The notes under the pieces were generated by a model. It worked only from the letters and a program-made list of their open reading frames with translations, made no database searches and was not told the origin of the DNA. Shown here in pieces: positions 28,462 to 37,338 of a DNA stretch of 64,000 nucleotides (positions are counted from its first letter, which is position 1; each line of letters opens with the position of its first letter). This DNA comes from Candidatus Brocadia sinica JPN1 (GTDB taxonomy: Bacteria > Planctomycetota > Brocadiia > Brocadiales > Brocadiaceae), in assembly GCF_000949635.1 (NCBI RefSeq), contig NZ_BAFN01000001.1:372001-436000 (forward strand). The letters run 5' to 3'. Made by a program: the position numbers and the translations under genes.

Positions 28462-29466
28462 TTACGCCAGCATATATTCAATCACCTTTTTTCCCGGTAT
28501 AAATTTGTTCAACTGACTCAAGCCCAATCTTTCAACAGCTACGGCAATAATCCTCTCTTCTGACGGCTCTTTTGAATAAAAACGACCGGCGGTCAGCAAT
28601 GCCTCCTTGGGAACAAGACCAACAATCTCGCTCCCAGTAACACGTACGCCTAATACACCGGCCTGTTTCTTGACCTCTTCAAAGGCCACGTGCGGTGGGG
28701 CAACTTTGTAATTCAGCAGGTTCATGGAGACCTGGGTAATGTTGTGTTCCTTCAAATGCACACCCATGGCCTGTACGAATTTTAGCAGCCCAGGGATGCG
28801 CACCTTTTCCCCCTTTTCGTTGATCTTGACAACCCCTGATGCCCTTACAATCCCAGAAATCTTGTTGGCTATCTGGATATTCTGTGTATCGAGATTCACG
28901 TTGTATGCAATTAAAAATTCCCGTGCGCCAATTACCGTAGCCCCCGTCTTTCTCACGTTGTCGTTAAATTCAGCATGACCATAGTCGGGTCGCCACTTTT
29001 CGTCTTTAAGTCTTTCGGGCAGGCTTTCATACTCCCCCTTTCTGATATCGGGTAATAAATGTCGTTCTGGAATCATCGCGGCCTCTCCATACAGATAAAC
29101 GGGGATACCAAGCCACTCCCCTACTTTCTTTCCCAGTACTCGTGCAATCTGAACACACTCGTCCATCGTAACATTGGCTACGGGAACAAATGGACAGACG
29201 TCAGTGGCGCCGATGCGGGGATGGGCGCCTTTGTGCTTTGACATATCGATAACCTCCGCTGCCATCTCGATGGCATAAAAAGCCGCATCCTTGACTGCCT
29301 CGGGTTTACCTGCAAAGGTAACAACGGTACGATTATAGTCTGTGTCTGATTCTACATTGAGCAATTTAACGCCTTGTACCTGTTCGATTTCACTGACAAT
29401 CCTGACTATTTTTTGGGCATCCCGGCCTTCGCTGAAATTTGGGACACATTCAATAATTTTATTCAT
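28462..29466 (-). CDS. ftcD: Glutamate formimidoyltransferase
   Basis: Transfers the formimino group between N-formimino-glutamate and tetrahydrofolate. 334 residues make up the transferase domain only; the cyclodeaminase half found in bifunctional enzymes is missing. Recognisable are IIECVPNFSEGRD at the N-terminus, the catalytic region SKHKGAHPRIGATDVCPFVP and VYLYGEAAMIPERHLLPDIR. No histidine-degradation genes lie nearby, so the role may be in one-carbon metabolism. The start is only 3 bases after the stop of the EamA transporter gene upstream. Confidence 0.92.
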   Translation of the reverse strand: MNKIIECVPNFSEGRDAQKIVRIVSEIEQVQGVKLLNVESDTDYNRTVVTFAGKPEAVKDAAFYAIEMAAEVIDMSKHKGAHPRIGATDVCPFVPVANVTMDECVQIARVLGKKVGEWLGIPVYLYGEAAMIPERHLLPDIRKGEYESLPERLKDEKWRPDYGHAEFNDNVRKTGATVIGAREFLIAYNVNLDTQNIQIANKISGIVRASGVVKINEKGEKVRIPGLLKFVQAMGVHLKEHNITQVSMNLLNYKVAPPHVAFEEVKKQAGVLGVRVTGSEIVGLVPKEALLTAGRFYSKEPSEERIIAVAVERLGLSQLNKFIPGKKVIEYMLA

Positions 29467-29469
29467 TTT

Positions 29470-30333
29470 TTAAAATATGGTGATGATGATTACCCCCACA
29501 ATCATAACAATGCCTCCAATCAATCGCTCCCTGATATTCGTCTCTTTAAACCAAATAGCACCATACATGATACCAAAAAGGAGGCTCATACGTTTTACCG
29601 AAATGACATAGGGAACTTCCGCAATGCTTACTGCCAGAAAGTGTGTAATGGTGGCAAAGGCAAGGGCTAATCCAATCAGGCTAAATATGGTACCATGAGA
29701 AAATATCTGCTTCATTTTACCATGATTCTTCCAGACAAGAACAGGAAAAAGGATTGCTGCAAGGATGGGGAGATACGTTGCCGCAAAGAATAAAGGGCTG
29801 GAGTGCAGTATGGCCATTTTCCCTAAGTTGGATGTAATACTGTATATAAAGGCAACAACAATCATGTACACCGAGCCACGTTCCCGTCCTATGGCTTTAA
29901 AGGGTTCTAATATGCCTTTCCTGGTAGTCCTCACATTCAACAGGTAGGCTCCAATAGCAGTGAGCACAATACCCATGATTCCATATTGATCAAGCCTTTC
30001 CCCAAGTATCAGATTTGAAGTAAAGATCATAAAGATTGGGCTTAATGCCAGGAATGGTAAAGTAATGGATAAAGGCGATACCTTGATAGCCTTCATGTAT
30101 AATATAAGAGCAATGGTTTCTAACGGAAACAAAATAAGCATTGCAAGGAAAAAATACATGTCTAGCCTGGGTATTTCTATGAAGGGTAAAAGTAAGAGTA
30201 AAAAAGGTGTGGCAAATCCGACACGCACCCAGGCAACAAGGTATTCGTTACTCTCAAGAAGTGACTTTTTACAGAGGGCATCAGCCGATGCCGCAAAAAA
30301 GGCACAAAACAGCGACAGGAGGAACCAATTCAA
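29470..30333 (-). CDS. EamA/DMT-family membrane transporter
   Basis: 287 residues with about ten hydrophobic segments in two repeated halves of five, the drug/metabolite transporter plan. The N-terminal half includes LFCAFFAASADALCKKSLL and the second half SVYMIVVAFIYSITSNLGKM. The substrate is unknown; relatives export amino acids, nucleobases or other metabolites. It is followed immediately by ftcD, so the two are co-transcribed, and a link to formimino-glutamate or amino-acid export is conceivable but unproven. Confidence 0.85.
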   Translation of the reverse strand: MNWFLLSLFCAFFAASADALCKKSLLESNEYLVAWVRVGFATPFLLLLLPFIEIPRLDMYFFLAMLILFPLETIALILYMKAIKVSPLSITLPFLALSPIFMIFTSNLILGERLDQYGIMGIVLTAIGAYLLNVRTTRKGILEPFKAIGRERGSVYMIVVAFIYSITSNLGKMAILHSSPLFFAATYLPILAAILFPVLVWKNHGKMKQIFSHGTIFSLIGLALAFATITHFLAVSIAEVPYVISVKRMSLLFGIMYGAIWFKETNIRERLIGGIVMIVGVIIITIF

Positions 30334-30374
30334 GGCGGACCATTGAAAAAAGAATACAACGACGTTTTAAAAAT

Positions 30375-30447
30375 AACCGCAGATTGCTCAGATTCCACAG
30401 ATGGTTCATATTTTTTATCTGTGTAATCTGCGAAATCTGTGGTTCCA
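30375..30447. repeat. Inverted 'cagatt/aatctg' dispersed-type repeat
   Basis: CCGCAGATT...CCACAGAT on the left is answered by ATCTGTG...AATCTGCG and ATCTGTGG on the right, so the stretch can fold back. It fills most of the gap between the transporter and the adenosine-kinase-like gene. Phrases of this type are common dispersed repeats in environmental genomes. Confidence 0.55.
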
Positions 30448-30479
30448 GATGTTTCTTATCGGTCAGAGATAATCCATTG

Positions 30480-30965
30480 CTAGAGTTTATAGCCGATTTT
30501 ACGAAGGAATTGCTTGCGGTTTTGGATGTCTTTTTCACCCTCAACTGCCTTTGGACTATACCCGTCAATAACACCCAGTATACCTCTTCCCAGTTCGGTT
30601 TCCGCTACAATAACTTGCACAGGATTTGCGGTCGCACAAAAGATGGAGCATACTTCAGGACAAGCCTTAATAGCATTCAGCACATTCACCGGAAATGCCT
30701 CTTTGATGAGAATGACAAAGGTATGGCCAGCGGCAATATTCCGGGCGTTTTGAATAGCAATCTCTTTGAGAGCATTATCGTTCCCTTCTGCCCTGATTAG
30801 GCATGGGCCAGAGGCTTCACAGAAGGCGACACCAAACTTAATGCCGGGTACGGAATTAACCATGACCTCATATAAGTCTTCCGCCGTTTTAATAAAATGA
30901 GTGTGCCCAATAATTACATTGGATCCTTCAGGGATTTTCATTATAACGGTCTTAATTTCTATCAT
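30480..30965 (-). CDS. Adenosine-specific kinase family protein (PF04008 type)
   Basis: 161 residues, the whole length of this compact family best known from thermophiles and archaea. Characteristic stretches are [61 protein letters not shown] and the C-terminal [18 protein letters not shown]. It is proposed to bind or phosphorylate adenosine; the physiological role is poorly known. The gene starts 3 bases after the stop of the M16-like gene upstream, so it is probably last in that operon. Confidence 0.85.
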   Translation of the reverse strand: MIEIKTVIMKIPEGSNVIIGHTHFIKTAEDLYEVMVNSVPGIKFGVAFCEASGPCLIRAEGNDNALKEIAIQNARNIAAGHTFVILIKEAFPVNVLNAIKACPEVCSIFCATANPVQVIVAETELGRGILGVIDGYSPKAVEGEKDIQNRKQFLRKIGYKL

Positions 30966-30968
30966 GAT

Positions 30969-32459
30969 TTATTTCAACTCTATAATGTTGACTTTTCCGA
31001 AACTGTCAAGGGGTTTATCGAACTTTTCCTTATCACCAACCACGAGAATTTTGATCTCGTCCGGATGCAGATATTTCCTGGCAACCCGCTGAACGTCTTC
31101 CTGGGTAACTGACTGCACTTTATCCAGATACGTCTCGAAATAATTCAACGGTAAATCCTCGTACTCAATATCGACCTTTTGTGCCACGATACTTGCGCTG
31201 GTCATAAACCGGAAGACGAACTGGTTCATAAAGGTTTCTTTCGCCAGCGCCAATTCCTCTTTATCAATTGGCGCCTTCCGAATTTTATCAATTTCTTCAA
31301 GCGCAATCGAAATGGCGCGGTTGGTCGATTCTAATTTAGTTTGACATGAGACAAAAAATATCCCAAGGTCTCGTGCGGTTTGAAAAGCGCTGAAGGCTGA
31401 GTATGCAAGACCCTCATCCGAACGAATTCTGCCCGGAATACGTGCCGTAAAGCTTCCGCCACCCAGGATAAAATTCATTATCATAACGGGAAAATAATCC
31501 GGGCTTTTCCGGTGAATTCCCAGATGCCCCATAATCACATTCGCCTGATTAATATCCTTGTACACATAATACACTGACTTCTCGAAGCGTTTTTCGACCT
31601 TTGGTACTTCCGGAAAATCAGTATCCTCTTTTTTCCAGCCTGCAAATACCGCATCCAGCTTTTTAATAATTTCTTCCTTATTGAAATCACCTGAGATACC
31701 AAGGATAATATTATTCGGATGAAAAAATTTCTTGTGAAAAGCAACCATGTCATCTCTTGTAATCTTCTCAATGGATTCCAGAGTTCCGTCAATCTTTCGG
31801 CTGTATGGGTGTTTGCTGTCATACAGAATTCTGCGAAATTCCCTGTGCGCGATTTGTGTAGGATTATCGTTCTCACGCCGGATGGATTCAATGACTTCGT
31901 CCTTTCGCATCTTGATCTTATCTTCAGGGAATGCAGGGTTCATGAGTACATCGGCAAAGATTTTTAAGCCTTTATCAATATCTTTTTTGAGCGTAGATAA
32001 ACTTGCACTACCTGATTCGCGATCAATGGAGGTTTCCACAGAGGCTGCCATAAACTCGATTTCTTCATTCATCTTATCGGGCGGCATGGCTATTGTACCA
32101 CCGCTTCTCATCACATATCCTGTCAAACTGGCCAATCCAGCCTTTTCCTGAGGCTCATAAATTGCGCCAGTCCTGATACGTGCGGTAATATTAAACAATG
32201 GCAGATCATGGTCTTCCAGGAGATACAAAATCATACCATTTTCTAAAACAACCCGATCAACTTTTGGTGGGATAAAATTGAGAGGTTTGAATTTGAAACC
32301 AGAAACAATCTTCGCGCCTTCCGACTCCGGCTTTCCCACCGATGGAGCAACAACACGTTCATGCCCCTGAGACTGCGCAAAGAGACGAGTGGAAGAAACA
32401 ACAGAAAACAAGAACGCTATACATACAATCGGAAATACGAAATATTTATTTTTGATCAC
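30969..32459 (-). CDS. M16-family peptidase homologue lacking the zinc motif
   Basis: The start is set at GTG 32459, preceded by AGGGAG with an 8-base gap; an in-frame ATG at 32486 has no ribosome site. 496 residues with a signal peptide (about 1-28, ending RLFAQS). The two M16 half-domains are clear (VVLENGMILYLLEDHDLPLF; FHPNNIILGISGDFNKEEI), but the HxxEH site is replaced by SLTGYV around residue 100, so it cannot bind the catalytic zinc. Such subunits pair with an active partner, here the gene directly upstream. Likely a periplasmic M16 heterodimer, as in PqqF-type or mitochondrial-processing-type enzymes. Confidence 0.88.
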   Translation of the reverse strand: MIKNKYFVFPIVCIAFLFSVVSSTRLFAQSQGHERVVAPSVGKPESEGAKIVSGFKFKPLNFIPPKVDRVVLENGMILYLLEDHDLPLFNITARIRTGAIYEPQEKAGLASLTGYVMRSGGTIAMPPDKMNEEIEFMAASVETSIDRESGSASLSTLKKDIDKGLKIFADVLMNPAFPEDKIKMRKDEVIESIRRENDNPTQIAHREFRRILYDSKHPYSRKIDGTLESIEKITRDDMVAFHKKFFHPNNIILGISGDFNKEEIIKKLDAVFAGWKKEDTDFPEVPKVEKRFEKSVYYVYKDINQANVIMGHLGIHRKSPDYFPVMIMNFILGGGSFTARIPGRIRSDEGLAYSAFSAFQTARDLGIFFVSCQTKLESTNRAISIALEEIDKIRKAPIDKEELALAKETFMNQFVFRFMTSASIVAQKVDIEYEDLPLNYFETYLDKVQSVTQEDVQRVARKYLHPDEIKILVVGDKEKFDKPLDSFGKVNIIELK

Positions 32460-32509
32460 GTTAAAATCTCCCTGATTTCTAATCATTAATATTATGGAGT
32501 TACAGCTGT

Positions 32510-34057
32510 TTAGTAAGCAACTGCGGGCTTTTCCGCCTTACTCTTTTCCTTTGTCTCTTTCATCTTCTGGTTATTTTCCTTTTTCACCAAAATAGCCACA
32601 GTTCGGTTGTTTTTCGTCAAATATTTATTTACGACCCTCATCACGTCCTCTGCGGTAACTTGTGCCAGTTTGTCCATGAAGGTATTAATGTAGCGCCAGT
32701 CGGAAAGAACCTCAAAATTCCCTATTTCATTAGCAAGACCAGAGGCAGAGTTAAGGTCTCGGATAAAATCCGCTTCTAATTGGTTTTTGATTTTTTGCAG
32801 CTCCCAATCAGTGGGTGGGACATTTTTTAGTTTTTCAATCTCATCGTAAAATGCAGATTCTATCTCTGCCACGGTATGCGGTGCCCGTGGCACAGCAATA
32901 AAGGTAAATGTATCTGGATATTTCCCTATTCCACTATAGGCGTGAGCCATGACGGCAATACGCTTATCATCAATCAGAGATTTATACAATCTGGATGTCC
33001 GTCCGTCCGAAAGAAGTGAACTCACGACATCCAGGGCATAGAGGTCTGGATGACCAATCGCAGGGATGTGATAGGAAATGGCTATATAAGGATTTGATTC
33101 AAATTCAATTTCTACTCGTCGTTCCCCTTTCTGTTCGGGTTCTATCGTTTTTACCTTTGGCGGCGCCGGTTGGCCTGGAATATCACTAAAGTATTTTTCC
33201 ACTAATTTTATTGCATTGTCAGGATTAAAATCTCCTACCATGACAACCACGGCATTATTGGGAGCATAGTATCGTTTAAAATACTCCTCTGTTTCCGCCT
33301 TAGTGACATTTTGTATATCGGATCTCCACCCAATGGTGGGCCAACGGTAAGGGTGGGCGATGAAGGTTATGGCATTAAGTTGTTCAATCAGCAACCCCAT
33401 TGGGCTATTCTCAGTTCTGAGTCGTCTCTCTTCCATAACAACATCCCGTTCGGAGTAAAATTCCCTGAGCACGAGATTTTTCATCCGATCTGACTCAATA
33501 AATGCCCACAATTCTAATTTGTTTGCAGGAAGATCGCAGAAGTAATACGTACCATCAGTACTCGTTGCTGCATTAAGCCCGGAAGCCCCATGTCGTAAAT
33601 ATAAAGAAAAAACTTCGTCTTTAACCACCAAATCCCGGAGTTTCTTTCTTACTTCTTCCAATTCCTTTTCAAGTGATTCAATTTTTTTCCTGTCGGCAGT
33701 CTCTTCATTGCTTTTTTCTGTAGAAATTTTCATAACCAATTCGTCTTCCCTGCCAAGCAAGGATTTTTCCGCCGCGTAATCCCTGGTTCCGAATATCTTT
33801 GTCCCTTTAAACATCATATGCTCAAAAAGGTGTGAAACACCAGTAATCCCAGGTCGTTCGTCGACGGACCCCACCTTATAATTAATACGAACACATACGA
33901 TAGGGACATCATGCTTTTCCAGCATAAGTAACGTTAAACCGTTTTTGAGTACATGCTCTTTAACGTCAAGCTTCAGGGAATTAGCAAACACCCTACCTGT
34001 AAACAACACAATAAAAGTTATGATTGAAAGGATTGATACCAGGGTCTTCTTTTTCAT
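32510..34057 (-). CDS. M16-family zinc metallopeptidase, active subunit
   Basis: The start is set at ATG 34057, ten bases after AAGGAG; the ATG at 34066 would be too close to that site. 515 residues with a signal peptide (about 1-26). The inverted zinc motif HLFEH (residues 76-80) is intact in GITGVSHLFEHMMFKGT, with the distal Glu in FIESDRM. Between them lies an unusual Lys/Glu-rich coiled-coil insertion of about 40 residues (around 105-145). The second M16 half follows (YAPNNAVVVMVGDFNPDNA). Paired and co-transcribed with the inactive M16 homologue downstream. Confidence 0.9.
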   Translation of the reverse strand: MKKKTLVSILSIITFIVLFTGRVFANSLKLDVKEHVLKNGLTLLMLEKHDVPIVCVRINYKVGSVDERPGITGVSHLFEHMMFKGTKIFGTRDYAAEKSLLGREDELVMKISTEKSNEETADRKKIESLEKELEEVRKKLRDLVVKDEVFSLYLRHGASGLNAATSTDGTYYFCDLPANKLELWAFIESDRMKNLVLREFYSERDVVMEERRLRTENSPMGLLIEQLNAITFIAHPYRWPTIGWRSDIQNVTKAETEEYFKRYYAPNNAVVVMVGDFNPDNAIKLVEKYFSDIPGQPAPPKVKTIEPEQKGERRVEIEFESNPYIAISYHIPAIGHPDLYALDVVSSLLSDGRTSRLYKSLIDDKRIAVMAHAYSGIGKYPDTFTFIAVPRAPHTVAEIESAFYDEIEKLKNVPPTDWELQKIKNQLEADFIRDLNSASGLANEIGNFEVLSDWRYINTFMDKLAQVTAEDVMRVVNKYLTKNNRTVAILVKKENNQKMKETKEKSKAEKPAVAY

Positions 34058-34066
34058 TTTCTCCAT

Positions 34067-34368
34067 GCTCCTTATTCTTTCACTAAGTAATGGTCTGCCT
34101 GCTCATAAATAAAAATTTTAAGATGTAAGCTACTACGTTTACAACGTAATTTTTCATTATCTTTTGGCATGTTTCATTGTCACATCGTAATCTTTTAAAC
34201 ACCTTTGGTCAACAGAAAGTTTCTCGATTCTCGTTATCTGTACCCGTAAAGAAATGACTCTTGAATATTAAGATGTATTCATGTAATATATCCCAAACCA
34301 TCATGCAGACTAATACTGAATTGATCGTTAGAAGGGGAATTTTTGGAATAAACAAGGAGTCAGTCATC
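34067..34368. other. Divergent intergenic region between the M16 and TlpA-like genes
   Basis: No gene is seen. It carries a probable plus-strand promoter (34261-34289) and must contain the promoter of the M16 operon on the minus strand, for which no clear boxes stand out. Confidence 0.5.
34261..34289 (+). promoter_or_regulatory. Probable promoter for the TlpA-like gene
   Basis: TTGAAT at 34261-34266, 17 bases, TAATAT at 34284-34289; each box has four of six consensus bases. The leader to ATG 34369 would be about 73 bases. Confidence 0.4.
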
Positions 34369-35307
34369 ATGAAAAAAGGAAGATATTTCATTGTTATCAT
34401 AATTGCATCTGCTTTTTTACTTTGGGCTGGATATACCGGCAATGCAGGTGAACTGAGGCACGATGCAAATGCAGCAAAACAGCTGGAGATTATCAGGAAA
34501 GATTTAAGCGGTCTGACTGAAATGAAATTTAAAGATGCAAAAAAGTATTATGAAGAGTCGCTTAAAGAATTGAACAGATTGATCGAAAAATACCCCAAGA
34601 CACAGCAGGAACTGGAAGCGAAGTTCTATATTGGCAATATTTACAATACAATGCATAATTTTGATGAGGCTACGAAATATTTTGATACTGTGCTGAGTCA
34701 AAAAGACATTGACAGCCTTTTTAGGGCGAAAGCATTGTATTTTAAAACAAAGGCGCTGATAGCAAAAGGTGACATTGCAAAAGCAAAAGAAACGGTTGCG
34801 GAATTAAAACTAATCGATCCGAGGGCAGCCGATACCTTTGGAAGAGAATTAACCGGTACAATACGGATCGGCGTGGAAGCCCCGGTATTCAGTGTTACGG
34901 ATTTTAACGGAAAAGCGGTCGATTTATCAAAATACAAAGGAAATATCGTTGTCATAGATTTTTGGGCAACGTGGTGCGATCCATGTATTCAGGAATTTCC
35001 CAAAGTGAAAAAAATGTACGGTAAGTTTAAGAATAAAGGTGTCCAGTTCATTGGCGTAAGCCTGGATGACGATATTGAGGATTTACGGGGCTTTGTGAAG
35101 CAGGAAGAAGTGGAATGGCCACAGATATTTGATGGAAAACGATGGAAAGGGGAAATTCCTGCCTTATATAGTATTCAACTAATACCCACAATGATTGTGC
35201 TGGATAGGGAAAATAAAGTGCGCTATATTGGAAGTGACACTGAAAACGTCTCTCAAATTGTCACCACACTCCTTTCTGAATCAAAGGAGCTGCCCTTATT
35301 CCGATAA
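34369..35307 (+). CDS. TPR-linked TlpA/ResA-type thioredoxin-like protein, exported
   Basis: The start is set at ATG 34369 with AAGGAG nine bases upstream, giving 312 residues and a clear signal peptide or anchor (about 1-26). Residues 50-155 form TPR-like helices (YYEESLKELNRLIEKYP, EAKFYIGNIYNTMHNFDEA). Residues 165-305 are a thioredoxin fold with the redox pair Cys203/Cys206 in FWATWCDPCIQEFP and the cis-Pro in QLIPTMIV. Such proteins reduce disulfides outside the cytoplasm, often during cytochrome c maturation. The TPR part probably recruits a partner. Confidence 0.88.
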   Translation: MKKGRYFIVIIIASAFLLWAGYTGNAGELRHDANAAKQLEIIRKDLSGLTEMKFKDAKKYYEESLKELNRLIEKYPKTQQELEAKFYIGNIYNTMHNFDEATKYFDTVLSQKDIDSLFRAKALYFKTKALIAKGDIAKAKETVAELKLIDPRAADTFGRELTGTIRIGVEAPVFSVTDFNGKAVDLSKYKGNIVVIDFWATWCDPCIQEFPKVKKMYGKFKNKGVQFIGVSLDDDIEDLRGFVKQEEVEWPQIFDGKRWKGEIPALYSIQLIPTMIVLDRENKVRYIGSDTENVSQIVTTLLSESKELPLFR

Positions 35308-35330
35308 AGTGAGTAAAACTGGTTTCCTTT

Positions 35331-35762
35331 TTATGGAAATCCTTCGATACCTAATTGCTTGCTGAACTGTATTATCAGCAATAAAATTCCAAACACAATA
35401 ATTGCAATTATTAAAATCCAGTCTTTCTTTTTTTGGGCGGTCTTTAAGGGTTTTTCCAAAGAGGCAACGGTTTTCTCTCCTGTTTCAACAGCAATTGTTT
35501 CCAAGGTGACTTGGGTACGTTTTAATTCTGCTTTTTTATCCTTAGCGCCCGATACGGTTGCTGTCTTTTGCGGGGGTCTTACATCAGTCTTTGGTCTTTC
35601 CGTTTGCTGAGTTTGTATTTTTTGTTGCGGCTTTGCTTCTGGTTTTACCTGGATATTCGATTTTTTCTGATCATCGGGTATCAAAGTTAAAAATTCGCCA
35701 CAAAAACGACACTTAATCGCTTCATCCTTAATTTCTTCCGCACAATAAGGACATTTCTTCAT
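35331..35762 (-). CDS. Zinc-ribbon protein with C-terminal membrane anchor
   Basis: 143 residues. A zinc ribbon at the very N-terminus ([20 protein letters not shown]; Cys4, Cys7, Cys18, Cys21) is followed by a Gln/Lys/Thr-rich disordered linker and a single membrane segment (about 115-132, [19 protein letters not shown]). The four-base ATGA overlap with the TPR gene upstream indicates translational coupling. The layout resembles small zinc-ribbon tail-anchored proteins of unknown role; the anchored TPR partner suggests a membrane-tethered scaffold. Confidence 0.7.
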   Translation of the reverse strand: MKKCPYCAEEIKDEAIKCRFCGEFLTLIPDDQKKSNIQVKPEAKPQQKIQTQQTERPKTDVRPPQKTATVSGAKDKKAELKRTQVTLETIAVETGEKTVASLEKPLKTAQKKKDWILIIAIIVFGILLLIIQFSKQLGIEGFP

Positions 35763-36775
35763 AATTTTTCCTTTTTGGTTTTAAAGAAATATATCCCTAA
35801 AAAGGCGACAATGAATAACCAGATTTGTATCGTCATTATGTAATAAAGGAAACCTTTCACAAGCTTGCCAACATACGTTTTCTCTAATTTTTCAGCCCCC
35901 TTTTTAAAGGGGCTCTTAAACAAGCTCTTCCCCACCTTCTTGAACGGTTTAAAAAGATGTTTGTATGCAGGGTCTTTTTTATCCACTTTAATATAGGGGG
36001 ACTTGTATTCTGTTTCAGCAGGAAGTTTTTCCCCAGTTGGCGGCTTAGGAGACTCTGTATATCGTTTTTCAAGCTGCTTTGTCGTCTCTAATACAGCCGG
36101 CGCTTCCGATTCTGTCACAGATGACTGGATACCTGCAGGAGGCCTGGCTTCCCCTGCCTGTGGAGATACTGGTTTTACCACAACAGGCCTTTCCTTTTCA
36201 GCCTCTTTTTCGGGAGAGACTGATTCTGTGACCCTTGTATCGGTTACTGTCGTCTCCGGCGGTCTTGTCTCTGTTGTCGGCCGAGTTTCTTCCGGTTCTG
36301 GCTTTTCTTCCTGCTCTTCCCTTTGCGGAGGCGGCGCAACAGGCTTCACCACCTGAGAAGAACCACCCACCATACCCTGCATACGTTCTTCAATTAATTT
36401 TTTATACTTTTGAAGTTCTTCTTCTGCTTTATCGCTCATGCCTAATTTTTTGTATGCAAGCCAAAGTCGCTGGTAGGCTTCAACATATTCTGGTTTAATC
36501 CTGGTTACCTTGGTAAATTCCTTAACGGCATCATCAAACATGTTTTGCCGGAAATAGATACTCCCCATACCAAAGTGTGCTTCGGCGTGGTCTGGATTAA
36601 GCTCTATAACTTTCCTTAACATCTCCAGGGACTGATCCAATTTCCCCAACTTGTATAAGTTGTATGCATCCAAGTAACACTTATTCGCCTCATCATCTCT
36701 TTGAGCAAAGAGCGTCTGTATATTAAGGATACTCGTTAAAACAATAATGGGTAAAAGAATGACACTTTTTTTCAT
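35759..36775 (-). CDS. TPR protein with Pro/Glu-rich stalk and C-terminal membrane segment
   Basis: 338 residues. A signal peptide or N-terminal anchor (about 1-24) is followed by TPR repeats at about 30-135 ([59 protein letters not shown]). Then come a long Pro/Glu/Thr-rich low-complexity linker (about 145-255), a basic stretch, and a membrane segment near the end (about 312-330). It probably displays the TPR domain outside the cytoplasmic membrane for protein-protein contacts. It is part of a same-strand run after hisS and aspS and overlaps the zinc-ribbon gene by four bases. Confidence 0.75.
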   Translation of the reverse strand: MKKSVILLPIIVLTSILNIQTLFAQRDDEANKCYLDAYNLYKLGKLDQSLEMLRKVIELNPDHAEAHFGMGSIYFRQNMFDDAVKEFTKVTRIKPEYVEAYQRLWLAYKKLGMSDKAEEELQKYKKLIEERMQGMVGGSSQVVKPVAPPPQREEQEEKPEPEETRPTTETRPPETTVTDTRVTESVSPEKEAEKERPVVVKPVSPQAGEARPPAGIQSSVTESEAPAVLETTKQLEKRYTESPKPPTGEKLPAETEYKSPYIKVDKKDPAYKHLFKPFKKVGKSLFKSPFKKGAEKLEKTYVGKLVKGFLYYIMTIQIWLFIVAFLGIYFFKTKKEKL

Positions 36776-36818
36776 ATTATGAATAATAACAGCTTTAAAC
36801 CAATAGTAAAAATAAATT

Positions 36819-37244
36819 TTATTTGCTTTCTTTGAGTTTATTATAAGAATCTAATGCCTGATTTGCCTCTTCTTCCATACCCTTCTTCTTATAAATCAGG
36901 TACATTTCTTTATAAACATTACCAAGATCGGGGTTAATGGTTAAGGCTGTTTTTAGTTCTGTAAGTGCATCGTCAAGTAAGTCTTTTTTGTGATACATCA
37001 TACCTAATGCTACATGAGCTTCTGAAAAATTCGGATTTTTCCCCAGTTCTTCCTTTAATGCAGTGATAGCTTTATCGAGTTTTTCCTGAGGTACTTGTTG
37101 TATATATTGATCCAGGGTCTTGAAATTGGATTTTGAAAGGGAACGCTGCTTATATTTTAAATACACAAAAAAACTGACAGAGATTAAGAGTATTATAAAA
37201 GCAGCCCCTATAAGGAGAAAAAACACTTGTCGTTTCATAGTCAT
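36819..37244 (-). CDS. Membrane-anchored small TPR protein
   Basis: 141 residues. One membrane segment near the N-terminus (about 6-28, FFLLIGAAFIILLISVSFFV) and two to three TPR units (NPNFSEAHVALGMMYHKKD, NPDLGNVYKEMYLIYKKKGM). It lies 43 bases upstream of the larger TPR gene in the same direction, and its TPR units resemble those of that protein, so the two probably arose by duplication and may interact. Confidence 0.7.
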   Translation of the reverse strand: MTMKRQVFFLLIGAAFIILLISVSFFVYLKYKQRSLSKSNFKTLDQYIQQVPQEKLDKAITALKEELGKNPNFSEAHVALGMMYHKKDLLDDALTELKTALTINPDLGNVYKEMYLIYKKKGMEEEANQALDSYNKLKESK

Positions 37245-37338
37245 GGTTTTATCTTCTTGAAATTTTCAATTTGAACGCAAAAAGCCAAGTTGTCACATTT
37301 TTCATATCCTGATATCTTGCAGACCCCATTGGATACCA

